18,954 nt of DNA from JBBKWQ01 sp037969115. GTDB lineage: Bacteria > Actinomycetota > Acidimicrobiia > Acidimicrobiales > Ilumatobacteraceae. The position numbers were made by a program, and so were the translations under genes. Under the pieces are notes generated by a model. It was not told where the DNA came from. It was given only the letters and a program-made list of their open reading frames with translations, and did not search any database. The stretch lies in the NCBI GenBank assembly GCA_037969115.1, contig JBBKWQ010000108.1, positions 1 to 18,954 of the forward strand, in the 5' to 3' direction. The number at the start of each line of letters is the position of its first letter. The stretch's first letter is position 1. Shown here in pieces: positions 6,454 through 14,113 of the stretch.

Positions 6454-6495
6454 ATGACAGCGCATGGCACGTTTCGGGCGAGGTCACACTCGTGA
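6454..6495 (+). CDS. Putative 13-aa leader peptide overlapping the amidase start
   Basis: ATG 6454 opens MTAHGTFRARSHS and stops at TGA 6493-6495. That stop overlaps the amidase GTG (6492-6494) in a GTGA junction. The ATG is 6 bases downstream of TAGTCT, so it is positioned as the first codon of a leaderless mRNA. Its ribosome would terminate exactly where the amidase must initiate, suggesting coupling or start-site regulation. The peptide shows no run of one amino acid that would indicate classical attenuation. It could be a chance ORF. The amidase also has its own GAGG Shine-Dalgarno inside this ORF. Confidence 0.35.
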   Translation: MTAHGTFRARSHS

Positions 6496-7931
6496 GCGAT
6501 CGACCTTGGCAGGGCGACGCGTGCTCGCTGGTCGATGCGTTCCGGGCCGGCGAACACAGCCCACGCGAGGAACTCACGGCGACCCTCGCCGCGATCGACG
6601 CGAGCGAGCTCAACGCCTTCAGCCACATCGACGCAGATGCAGCACTCGACGCCGCCGACGCCGCCGATGTGTCGAAGCCGTTCGGCGGCGTCCCGATCGG
6701 GGTCAAAGAACTCGATCAGGTCGCCGGATGGCCCGACACGCACGCGAGCGTGCCGCTGCAACACCAGGTTGCGGGGCGCACGAGCACGATGATCGCCCGC
6801 ATCCGAGACGCTGGGGGCGCCGTTCTGGTCGGGCAGACCACGGCGTCGGAGTTCGGCGGCGTCAACCTCACCCGAACCGTCTTGAACGGCACGACCCACA
6901 ACCCGTGGCAGTTCGATCGAACACCTGGCGGGTCGTCGGGCGGTTCCGCAGCGGCCGTGGCCGGCGGGCTCGTCACTCTGGGAAGCGGCGGCGATGGAGG
7001 CGGGTCGATTCGTATTCCGGCCGGTTTCAGCAACCTGGTCGGTCTGAAGGCCACGTACGGACGCATTCCGCGTTCGCCCGGCGCCGACTATGGGCCGCTG
7101 ACCGTCACCGTCGGCTGCCTGTCTCGGTCGGTTCGAGACACTGCGCGCTGGTTCGACGTCGCCAACGGTCACGACGCGAACGACCCACTGAGCTTGCAGC
7201 GCGTCGACGGATGGGAGCGCGAGCTCGGCGAGCACAGCGATGCGCTCCGTAAATGTCGAGTTGCGATCGTCGGCGACTGGGGCGGTGCCACAGTGTCGCC
7301 GATGATGTGGGAGCTCATCGAGGAGGCAGCCGGGCAGCTGATCGGCGCCTGCGACATGGTCCGGGTCGACGGACTCGACACGTCGCTGCCACGCATGGGG
7401 TCTGCCTGGTCGATCAGCAACATGATCGGCGTTCGCCATCAACTCGAGGGCCATTGGCCCGAGTGCGCCGACCAGCTCACGCCCGAGATCCGGTATGCCA
7501 TGGAGCACACCGCCGGGCTCTACGACGCCGAGGCGAGGGCCAAGATCGAACAGCGCCGAACCGATGTGAACGAGGCGATGGCCCGCCTGTTCGACGTGCA
7601 CGCGACCGGTGCCGATCGTGGCGTCGACTTCGTCATGACCGCCAGCAATCCCGACGTCGCATTCGACGCAGACGGGCCGTTGCCGTCGGTGTTCGGCGGC
7701 ATCAAGGCCGGTGCCGGAGTCAACGGCCGTCTCACGTTTCCTGCGAACCTGCACGGCAACCCGGCGATCTCGATCCCGGCCGGGTTCGTCGACGGACTTC
7801 CCATCGGACTGCAGGTCGTGGGTCGACACTTCAGCGAACAACTCCTGCTCGAACTCGCGCTCACCGCCGAACGAAACTGCCCTTGGCCGCTCACCACTGA
7901 AGCGTGCACGACAGGTCCGGCATCGACATGA
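6492..7931 (+). CDS. Amidase signature family protein (AS amidase, GatA-like)
   Basis: This is a 479-residue amidase-signature enzyme with the complete Ser-cisSer-Lys triad: K72 in GVPIGVKELD, S148 in PGGSSGGSAAAVAGG, and nucleophile S172 in GGDGGGSIRIPA. The 24-residue gap between the two serines matches the family. A C-terminal PAISIPAGF and GLPIGLQVVG segment is also typical. The enzyme hydrolyses a carboxamide; its substrate is unknown. No GatB or GatC neighbour is present, so a tRNA amidotransferase role is unlikely. GTG 6492 is chosen because the family N-terminus (DRPWQGDACSLVDAF) begins right after it, and GAGG lies 8 bases upstream. Longer frames run antisense through the LLM gene. 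A VOC-family gene follows after 22 bases on the same strand, probably in one operon. Confidence 0.9.
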   Translation: MSDRPWQGDACSLVDAFRAGEHSPREELTATLAAIDASELNAFSHIDADAALDAADAADVSKPFGGVPIGVKELDQVAGWPDTHASVPLQHQVAGRTSTMIARIRDAGGAVLVGQTTASEFGGVNLTRTVLNGTTHNPWQFDRTPGGSSGGSAAAVAGGLVTLGSGGDGGGSIRIPAGFSNLVGLKATYGRIPRSPGADYGPLTVTVGCLSRSVRDTARWFDVANGHDANDPLSLQRVDGWERELGEHSDALRKCRVAIVGDWGGATVSPMMWELIEEAAGQLIGACDMVRVDGLDTSLPRMGSAWSISNMIGVRHQLEGHWPECADQLTPEIRYAMEHTAGLYDAEARAKIEQRRTDVNEAMARLFDVHATGADRGVDFVMTASNPDVAFDADGPLPSVFGGIKAGAGVNGRLTFPANLHGNPAISIPAGFVDGLPIGLQVVGRHFSEQLLLELALTAERNCPWPLTTEACTTGPAST

Positions 7932-7953
7932 TCGACACGAAGGGGAACCCAAC

Positions 7954-8337
7954 ATGAAACTCGGAGCATTCTCGATCAGCCTGACGGTGGCAGATCTCGC
8001 CGCGTCACGGGCATTCTACGAACAACTCGGATTCGAGGTCACCGGTGGCGACGCCACCGAGAACTGGTTGATCCTCCGCAACGAGCTCACGACGATCGGG
8101 TTGTTCCACGGCATGTTCGACGAGAACATCCTCACGTTCAACCCCGGAATGACCCAGGGCATGGGAAACACCACCGACTTCACCGACGTTCGGGACATCC
8201 AGGCCACACTCGAATCGGCAGGCATTCCGCCGGTCGAACGCGTCGACCCCGGTGGTACCGGACCCGCACACATCGTCGTGCACGATCCCGATGGCAACGT
8301 CGTGATGTTCGACCAGTTCGTCGAGCGCCAGAACTGA
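7954..8337 (+). CDS. VOC family (glyoxalase/dioxygenase-like) protein
   Basis: The 127-residue protein has the single paired beta-alpha-beta3 module layout of the vicinal oxygen chelate fold. LTVADLAASRAFYEQLGF near residues 10-27 is the classic first motif, and AHIVVHDPDGNVVMFDQF near 105-122 is the closing one. The usual first metal His is not obvious in the N-terminal strand (SISLTV), so activity and metal use are uncertain. Members include glyoxalases, extradiol dioxygenases and resistance proteins. A strong AAGGGGA Shine-Dalgarno ends about 7 bases before ATG 7954. The gene begins 22 bases after the amidase stop, consistent with co-transcription. The acyl-CoA synthetase follows 51 bases later from its own presumed promoter. 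Confidence 0.88.
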   Translation: MKLGAFSISLTVADLAASRAFYEQLGFEVTGGDATENWLILRNELTTIGLFHGMFDENILTFNPGMTQGMGNTTDFTDVRDIQATLESAGIPPVERVDPGGTGPAHIVVHDPDGNVVMFDQFVERQN

Positions 8338-8375
8338 CCTGCGGCTCAACTGCCGTCACCCTGGCCTGAGGCGAC

Positions 8376-8381
8376 TAACTT
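8376..8381 (+). promoter_or_regulatory. -10-like TAACTT for the acyl-CoA synthetase
   Basis: TAACTT lies 7 bases before ATG 8389. No Shine-Dalgarno precedes the ATG, and no clear -35 is visible. The arrangement suggests a leaderless mRNA separate from the amidase-VOC unit. Confidence 0.45.
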
Positions 8382-8388
8382 TCGTCGC

Positions 8389-9924
8389 ATGAAGGTTGCG
8401 CTGACCGTGAACGACTTCCTCCAGCGAGCGGAGCTGGTCTACCCGGATCGCATCGCCGTCGTCGACGAGCCCGACCAACCGGCACCGTCATGGGGGTCGA
8501 TCGACTACCGCGAAATGGCGAGACGGGCGAAGGCCATGGCGGCGGGTCTCGATACCCTCGGTATCGCGCAGGGCGATCGGGTTGCGATGATCTCGCACAA
8601 CTCGGCCCGGCTGCTCACCGCCCTCTTCGGCGTGTCGGGCTCGGGTCGCGTGCTCGTGCCGATCAACTTTCGACTGGTCGCCGAGGAAGTGAAGTACATC
8701 GTGGAACACTCCGGTGCACGGGTGCTGCTCGTCGATCCGGAGCTCGAGGAGGCAATGGCCTCGGTCGAGTGCGAGATGAAGTGGACGATCGGCACCGAGA
8801 GCGATGCCATCCTCATGAAGTTCGACACCGAACCTGCTGCGTGGGAGGCCGACGAGGACGCGACCGCCACCATCAACTACACGTCGGGCACCACGGCGCG
8901 TCCGAAGGGCGTGCAACTGACCCATCGCAATGTCTGGCTCAACGCGACAGTGTTCGGCCTGCACATGGGGGTGAATGATCGCGATGTGTACATGCACACG
9001 CTGCCGCAGTTCCACTGCAACGGGTGGGGGATGCTGTACGTCGTGACCGGGCTGGGTGGTCGACACGTCATTCAACGCAAGATCGACGGTGCCGAGATCC
9101 TGCGCCGCATCGAAGCAGAAGGCGTCACGCTGATGTGCGGCGCACCTGCCGTGCTCAACATGGTGCTCGACGCCGCCGCCCAGTGGAACGGGCCGATCCC
9201 AGGGAGCGGCAGGGTACGCATTGTCGTGGCAGGCGCGCCGCCGCCCACCGTGACCATCGAGCGCTGCGAACGCGAGCTGGGTTGGGAGTTCGTGCAGATC
9301 TACGGACTCACCGAGACCGCTCCCGTCCTCACGATGAACCGTATGCGGGCGGAATGGGACGAACTCTCACCGAGCGAGCGCGCCGTGAAGCTGAACCGCG
9401 CTGGTGCTCCGGCGCTCGGGTGTTCCATGGCCACCGACGAGACCGGCGAGGTGCTCGCCCGCGGCAACATGATCATGGAGGGTTACTGGGGTCAACCCGA
9501 CGCGACAGCTGAGGCGATCCCCGACGGCTATTTCCGCACTGGCGACGGCGGCTGGAGCGACGATACGAGCTACCTGACGATCTCCGACCGCAAGAAGGAC
9601 GTCATCATCACCGGTGGCGAGAACGTCAGCTCGATCGAGGTCGAAGACGCCGTGTTCCAGCATCCCGACGTGACCGAGGTCGCGGTGATCGGCATTCCCG
9701 ACGAGAAATGGGGAGAGCTCGTGACCGCTTTGGTCGTCACGACCCCGGGGTCGTCGCTCACCGAGGCCGACGTGATCGCCTGGACCAAACAGAAACTCGC
9801 CGGATACAAATGCCCGAAGCGCGTCGAGTTCCGCGACGAGCTCGCCCGGACCGCCACCGGCAAACTACAGAAGTTCAAGCTTCGCGAGCCGTTCTGGGCG
9901 GGAGCCTCGAAGCAGATCAACTGA
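8389..9924 (+). CDS. AMP-dependent acyl-CoA synthetase / fatty-acid-CoA ligase family
   Basis: This is a full-length 511-residue ANL-superfamily adenylating enzyme. The phosphate-binding loop YTSGTTARPKG starts at Y164. An IYGLTET motif lies at about 304-310, the adenosine-binding TGD has its Asp at 386, and the hinge region SDRKKDVIITGGENVSS follows. The C-terminal catalytic Lys is K492 in ATGKLQK. A PQFHCNGWG segment near residue 205 matches medium- or long-chain acyl-CoA synthetases. The protein should activate a carboxylate to acyl-AMP and then the CoA thioester; the chain length cannot be told. Neighbouring amidase, VOC and LLM genes hint at catabolism of an amide- or acid-type compound, but this is inference. 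TAACTT 7 bases before ATG 8389 supports this start. Confidence 0.92.
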   Translation: MKVALTVNDFLQRAELVYPDRIAVVDEPDQPAPSWGSIDYREMARRAKAMAAGLDTLGIAQGDRVAMISHNSARLLTALFGVSGSGRVLVPINFRLVAEEVKYIVEHSGARVLLVDPELEEAMASVECEMKWTIGTESDAILMKFDTEPAAWEADEDATATINYTSGTTARPKGVQLTHRNVWLNATVFGLHMGVNDRDVYMHTLPQFHCNGWGMLYVVTGLGGRHVIQRKIDGAEILRRIEAEGVTLMCGAPAVLNMVLDAAAQWNGPIPGSGRVRIVVAGAPPPTVTIERCERELGWEFVQIYGLTETAPVLTMNRMRAEWDELSPSERAVKLNRAGAPALGCSMATDETGEVLARGNMIMEGYWGQPDATAEAIPDGYFRTGDGGWSDDTSYLTISDRKKDVIITGGENVSSIEVEDAVFQHPDVTEVAVIGIPDEKWGELVTALVVTTPGSSLTEADVIAWTKQKLAGYKCPKRVEFRDELARTATGKLQKFKLREPFWAGASKQIN

Positions 9925-9984
9925 GCGCACTCGGGCACCGGCAGTGACCACGTCGCCGTGCAGCGCCACCAGGCAGGAGTGTCG

Positions 9985-10564
9985 GTGTTCGACTTCCGAC
10001 CGCTGACACGCCGTGACTTTCCACTGCTGTCCACCTGGCTGGCCCGCCCGCACGTCCGCACGTGGTGGAATCACGACCCGTCGCCGGACGCGGTCGAGGA
10101 CGACTTCGGTGATGGCGTCGACGGGGCCGACCCGGTCGAATACTCGATCGCTGCCGTCGACGGTGTCGACGTGGGATTCATCCAGCGCTACGAGATCGGA
10201 AAGGAGCAGGAGTGGATCGAAACGCTCGCGCCGATCGAACCCTTCATGACGGCGACATCGTTGTCGAGGTGTCTCGGCGTCGACTACTTCGTCGCCGATC
10301 CAGAACGAACCGGCCAGGGTCTCGGCACCGAGATGATCAGCGAGTACGTCGAACTGGCGTGGCAGCGCTACCCGAACGCTGAAATCGGTGATCGTCGACG
10401 TCGATCGGACCAACCGCGCGTCGTGGCGGGCGCTCGAACGAGTCGGTTTCAGACGGATCTGGTCGGGACGTCTGCCACCCGAGTTCCCCGGCGACACCGG
10501 GCTGGTCCATGTGTACGAGTTGCGTCGCCCTCCCGGCGCAGCCGGTCACTCGACGGTCGAGTAG
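9985..10564 (+). pseudogene. GNAT acetyltransferase, AAC(6')-like, split by a +1 frameshift
   Basis: The first frame reads VFDFRPLTRRDFPLLSTWL, WWNHDP, VDYFVADPERTGQGLGTEMI and WQRYPNAE, which is an AAC(6')-type GNAT fold with the acetyl-CoA loop RTGQGLG. After the GAA codon at 10381 the frame turns to Arg-rich nonsense, while the +1 frame (from 10385) continues SVIVDVDRTNRASWRALERV and ends at TAG 10562-10564. Together they would give a normal protein of about 192 residues. One extra base in the GAAA run at 10381-10384 explains the break. It may be a true inactivating mutation or a sequencing error. GTG 9985 is chosen for GGAG 5 bases upstream and the family N-terminus; GTG 9979 and 9958 are alternatives. 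The 3' end overlaps the convergent decarboxylase gene by 19 bases. Confidence 0.8.
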
Positions 10565-11799
10565 CTGGTCGTACGGTCGGCGGCGGCGATGCCACGCACC
10601 TCGGCGGCGCACGCAGCCAGATCGCGCAGATATTGGTCGAGTACCTTCGTGTTGGAGTTGCTGACGGTCGAGTGGATCGAGTCGGGTGGGCTCTGTCGGT
10701 CGTGGTGCCAACCGCGTGCCTGCAACGCGTTGCCGACCGCGAACGCGTCGAGCGCGTCGGGCGATTCGGGATCGGACGCCATGGCGATCAGGTGGAACGT
10801 GCCGTCGCCGAGCACACGAAGGCCATCGATCGCGCCGATGGCCTCGCGCATCCGATCCGCGCTGTCGAGCACGTCCGCCGTGCGCTCCACGTATCCGTCG
10901 ATTCCGAGATGTTGCATCACCGCCCACGCCGCCGCCATCGGCAGACCCGACCGCGTGCCCTGCAAGTTGGGAGAGCCGTAGAACCCGCCGAGCCATCCGT
11001 CGAACGTCCACGTCTGGTAGCGGCGGAGCTCGCGGTTGCGATGCAGGATCACCGAGACCCCCTTTGGCGCGTAGCCGAGTTTGTGCACGTCGGCCGAGAT
11101 GGAATGAACGCCATCGACCCGGAAATCCCACGGCACGACGTCGTGCCCGAGCATTTCGACGAATGGCAGGACGAACCCGCCCATGCACGCATCGACGTGA
11201 CAATTCGCGTCGACGGTCGCCGCCAGTTCGGCGATTGCCGGAATCGGATCGATGACTCCCTGCGGATACTGCGGAGCCGACCCGACGACGAGGACGGTCT
11301 CGTCGTTCACGACCTCGGCCATCGCATCGACATCGGCGGTCCAGTCGTCGCTGACCGGCGTGGTCATGATCGGCATGTCGAACATGTGCGCCGATTTGTG
11401 AAACGCGGCGTGAGCGCTCTCGGCGACCACGATGTTGCCGTTGCGAACGCCGCGCTCGGCGCGCCCTCGCTGGCGGGCGGCGAGCACCGCACACTGGATC
11501 GACTCGGTGCCTCCGCTGGTGAGGAATCCGGCGGCCGTCTCAGGGCCGTGCAGCAGCCTCGCGGTCCACTCCACCACTTCGTGCTGGATCTGGCCGAGCG
11601 ATGGGAACGCCTGCGTATTGAGCGCGTTCTCGTGCAGATAGAGGCGGGCCGCCCGCTCGGCGACCTCGTGCACGGTGGGTCCACCGTCGTACACCAGACT
11701 GAACGCCTTGCCGTCCTGCCAGCGGACGTCGTTCGTTCGCTTCTCGACCAGATCGGCAATCACATCGTCGACCGGGCGGCCATGCTGCGGAAGATCCAT
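10546..11799 (-). CDS. PLP-dependent decarboxylase, sphingosine-1-phosphate-lyase-like
   Basis: The 417-residue protein belongs to the group II PLP decarboxylase family. In order it shows the LTSGGTESI cofactor-phosphate loop near residue 92, a VDACMGGFVLPF segment carrying the Asp that contacts the pyridine nitrogen, and SISADVHKLGYAPKG with the Schiff-base lysine at K240. The wording of these motifs resembles eukaryotic and bacterial sphingosine-1-phosphate lyase more than glutamate decarboxylase. The natural substrate may be a phosphorylated long-chain base or an unrelated amino acid. No N-terminal membrane helix is present. GGAAGG lies 6 bases before ATG 11799, a good Shine-Dalgarno. The 3' end overlaps the frameshifted GNAT gene tail-to-tail, and a palindrome makes both products end in STVE. 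Confidence 0.88.
   Translation of the reverse strand: MDLPQHGRPVDDVIADLVEKRTNDVRWQDGKAFSLVYDGGPTVHEVAERAARLYLHENALNTQAFPSLGQIQHEVVEWTARLLHGPETAAGFLTSGGTESIQCAVLAARQRGRAERGVRNGNIVVAESAHAAFHKSAHMFDMPIMTTPVSDDWTADVDAMAEVVNDETVLVVGSAPQYPQGVIDPIPAIAELAATVDANCHVDACMGGFVLPFVEMLGHDVVPWDFRVDGVHSISADVHKLGYAPKGVSVILHRNRELRRYQTWTFDGWLGGFYGSPNLQGTRSGLPMAAAWAVMQHLGIDGYVERTADVLDSADRMREAIGAIDGLRVLGDGTFHLIAMASDPESPDALDAFAVGNALQARGWHHDRQSPPDSIHSTVSNSNTKVLDQYLRDLAACAAEVRGIAAADRTTSYSTVE
10548..10562. repeat. 15-base palindrome at the convergent gene ends
   Basis: ACTCGAC-G-GTCGAGT is perfectly symmetrical around one base and lies wholly in the 19-base overlap of two convergent genes. Read either way in frame it gives Ser-Thr-Val-Glu followed by a stop. 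A one-base loop makes an RNA hairpin with full pairing impossible; a shorter 5-pair form with a larger loop could fold. Confidence 0.6.
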
Positions 11800-11856
11800 C
11801 CCCTACCTTCCCATGTTCGTGCCACCGACTCACGTGCGGCCGGTTTCAGGCCGAGG

Positions 11857-11886
11857 TGATCTCAGCCCGAGATGATCTCAGCCCGA
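11857..11886. repeat. Two direct copies of TGATCTCAGCCCGA (16-base period)
   Basis: The copies at 11857-11870 and 11873-11886 are identical. The second contains the TGA stop codon of the serine hydrolase (minus strand, 11880 to 11878). The first lies in the 78-base gap before the decarboxylase. This looks like a small tandem duplication of the gene's 3' end. The rest of the gap shows nothing else. Confidence 0.7.
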
Positions 11887-13140
11887 TGTGGGGATCGCAC
11901 CACCGAAGCCGGCGGCGAACGCATCGTCGAACACGTTCGACAGGGACGAGGAGTTCGACGGCACCGTGCCGTTCGCCAGAATCGCCCACGTCACGCCGTC
12001 GTTACGGGTCAGGGTCATCGCGTGGACCTCCTCGATGGTTCCGGTGTGTCCGTATCCGTGCGGGTACAGGATGAGGCCGAGCCCGTACTGATTCGGCTCG
12101 GGCACGGGTCCGAACGGCGGAACCCGCATCGACCCCAGCGTCTCGACTGACAATGGTTTCCAGCCGGGCGTATCGGGGTTGAGTGCGCCGAGGATCTTGA
12201 CGATGTCGCGCGCCGTGGCCTTCCACGAACCGGCTCCACCGAGTGTCTCCATGTAGTTCCGGCCTGCTGTCGAGCGATATTCGACCTCGCCATCGATGGT
12301 GTCGAACGTTCCAGCGAGTCGCATGCCGGTGATTCCCAATGGTGTGAGCAGACGCTCGTAGGTGGCGAGCTCCAGCGACTGCCCCGTCACCGCCTCGATC
12401 AACATCCCGAGCACACAGAAGTTCATGTTGCTGTACTGATAGCTACCGGGAGCGCCGACTGCGCTGGTGAGTCCACGAACCGCCGCCTCGCGACACGAGT
12501 CGGCACCACGCCCGAAGAAGGTCGACTGGTACTTGCCGAAACCGGAGTTGTGACTGAGCAGATGGAGCGGCGTCAGCGCCAACGCGTTCGCGTCGGTGAT
12601 CTCGATGCCCAGGTATTCCGACAGCGCCGGAGCAATCGGTGCACGGAGATCGAGTTCTCCTGCGTCGGCGAGTTGCAGCGTGACCGTCGCAGTGATCACC
12701 TTCGAGATGCTCGCAATCCTGAATCGGTCGGTGTCGAGCGCCGGCTCCCCTGATCCCCGCGCCCGTTCGCCGTAAGCGGCTGCGTGAAGGATCTCACCGT
12801 CGATCATCACGGCCACCGACGCGCTGACGTCGCCGCGTCCGACCAGACGGCTGTTGACGACCGCATCGAACGCCTCCCACCCGGTCGGTGGCACCGTGGC
12901 TTCGGCGGGCTCTTCGGTCGGTAGGGCGGGTTGTTCGCCGAGGGCGGCTTCGAACGCGATTCCGACCAAGGGTGGGCTTGCTGCATCGTCGACGATGACC
13001 GCAACGCTCGGCGCCGGCACGGGCGCTGCCGCTTGTCTCATCTGCGGCGTCGGCGGCCGAGCAGCTTGCGCGGGCGCACACGCAACACACAGCACAGCTG
13101 CGCCAGCCACCAGCACCCAACATCGTCGCACGGCCTCCAT
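11878..13140 (-). CDS. Beta-lactamase-family serine hydrolase (class C/D-peptidase fold), exported
   Basis: The 420-residue protein starts with a signal sequence (about 1-26). It could end as a lipoprotein at LCVAC (Cys21) or be cut by signal peptidase I after AQA. A low-complexity Ala/Pro-rich linker (about 27-95) precedes the catalytic domain. The active-site motifs are complete: SxxK as SISK at 144-147, YxN as YSN at 236-238, and the KTG-equivalent HTG at 365-367. HTG is common in esterase, DD-peptidase or D-aminopeptidase members, so resistance to beta-lactams should not be assumed. ATG 13140 is chosen over GTG 13197 because the signal peptide begins there. The 70-base gap to LigD holds the palindrome CGTCCGGACG (13159-13168). 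Whether the gene is part of the Ku-LigD transcript is unclear. Confidence 0.88.
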   Translation of the reverse strand: MEAVRRCWVLVAGAAVLCVACAPAQAARPPTPQMRQAAAPVPAPSVAVIVDDAASPPLVGIAFEAALGEQPALPTEEPAEATVPPTGWEAFDAVVNSRLVGRGDVSASVAVMIDGEILHAAAYGERARGSGEPALDTDRFRIASISKVITATVTLQLADAGELDLRAPIAPALSEYLGIEITDANALALTPLHLLSHNSGFGKYQSTFFGRGADSCREAAVRGLTSAVGAPGSYQYSNMNFCVLGMLIEAVTGQSLELATYERLLTPLGITGMRLAGTFDTIDGEVEYRSTAGRNYMETLGGAGSWKATARDIVKILGALNPDTPGWKPLSVETLGSMRVPPFGPVPEPNQYGLGLILYPHGYGHTGTIEEVHAMTLTRNDGVTWAILANGTVPSNSSSLSNVFDDAFAAGFGGAIPTSG

Positions 13141-13210
13141 GATGGCAACGTTTGCCGGCGTCCGGACGGCATCGCGGCAAGAATCCGGGCGCGGCACCCC
13201 TGCGAGCAGG

Positions 13211-14113
13211 TCAGGACCGGGCGTTCGGCAACGTCTGTTCGACCGTCAGGACCGGCGCGAACAGGTCGCCGAGCTCGTCGGCCCGCGCCAGCACGTCGGG
13301 GGCGACGAAGCGGAGATCGATCGTGCCGGAGGCGCAGTCGGAGACCTCGTCCCACGTCACCGGTGTCGACGCCGTGGGTTCGGGGCGAGCCCGCAACGAA
13401 TACGGCGCAATCGTCGTCTTGTGGTGCGCGTTCTGGCTCCAGTCGACGAAGATCTTCCCGGGGCGTTCTGCCTTCGCCATCACGGTAGTGACCCGCCCGG
13501 GAAGTTGGCGCTCGACGACCTGCCCGACGGCGAGGGCAAAGTCGGCGGCCCCGACGTGCGTCGCACCGGGCGTGTTCAGGGGCACGTACATCTGGAGGCC
13601 TTTCGACCCAGATGTCTTGCACCATCCACGCAGCCCGACGGCGTCGAGCACGCCCTGTGCGGCAAGCGCGACCTGGCAACATTCGACGATGGTTGCCGGT
13701 GCACCAGGGTCGAAGTCGAACACCAGCACGCGGGGCACTTCGAGGTCGGACGCGAGCGCCATCGGGGCGTGAAGTTCGAGTGCGGCCATGTTCGCGGCCC
13801 ACACCAATGACGCGGTCTCGTCGATCCGGCAGTATTCGATACCGCCGGTGCGGTCGCCCGGCCCGAGTGCGACGCCGACCCATTCAGGGCGGTGACCTGG
13901 ACAACGCTTCTCGAAGAATCCCGCCGTGTCAGATCCGTTCGGATACCGGCGGAACGTGAGGCAGCGGCCGGTCAAGTGCGGAACGGCGAACGGGGCGATC
14001 CGGGCGTAGTAGTCGATGACCTGCGCCTTCGTGAAACCCGACGGGTACAGCACCTTGTCGAGGTTCGACAGCGAGAGCTGACGCCCATCGACATCGATCT
14101 CGACACCGCTCAC
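13211..14113 (-). CDS. ligD: Stand-alone LigD primase-polymerase domain (NHEJ polymerase)
   Basis: This 300-residue protein covers just the LigD polymerase domain of the archaeo-eukaryotic primase superfamily. Landmarks are LSLSNLDKVLYPSGFTKAQV near 13-32, LTFRRYPNG, the catalytic VFDFDPG with D133 and D135, and TSGSKGLQMYVPL, with a further conserved Asp in FVDWSQN near residue 222. There is no ligase or phosphoesterase domain, so sealing must be done by a separate ATP-dependent ligase outside this window. In bacterial NHEJ this polymerase fills gaps and adds ribonucleotides at Ku-held ends. The GTG start at 14113 overlaps the Ku stop (GTGA), implying translational coupling. Upstream in-frame starts would lie inside Ku. 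Confidence 0.93.
   Translation of the reverse strand: MSGVEIDVDGRQLSLSNLDKVLYPSGFTKAQVIDYYARIAPFAVPHLTGRCLTFRRYPNGSDTAGFFEKRCPGHRPEWVGVALGPGDRTGGIEYCRIDETASLVWAANMAALELHAPMALASDLEVPRVLVFDFDPGAPATIVECCQVALAAQGVLDAVGLRGWCKTSGSKGLQMYVPLNTPGATHVGAADFALAVGQVVERQLPGRVTTVMAKAERPGKIFVDWSQNAHHKTTIAPYSLRARPEPTASTPVTWDEVSDCASGTIDLRFVAPDVLARADELGDLFAPVLTVEQTLPNARS

Noticed and set aside
5406..6491. Plus-strand extension upstream of the amidase
   Set aside because: It is the shadow of the LLM oxidoreductase on the other strand, and the amidase family N-terminus begins at GTG 6492.
10385..11859. A 633-residue plus-strand reading frame continuing from the acetyltransferase
   Set aside because: After 10384 it is an Arg-rich frame antisense to a well-supported PLP enzyme. 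The long frame results from the frameshift plus high-G+C shadowing.
11878..13140. Antibiotic-resistance beta-lactamase
   Set aside because: The motifs SISK, YSN and HTG fit the broad serine beta-lactamase-like hydrolase family. HTG instead of KTG and the context do not support a resistance call.
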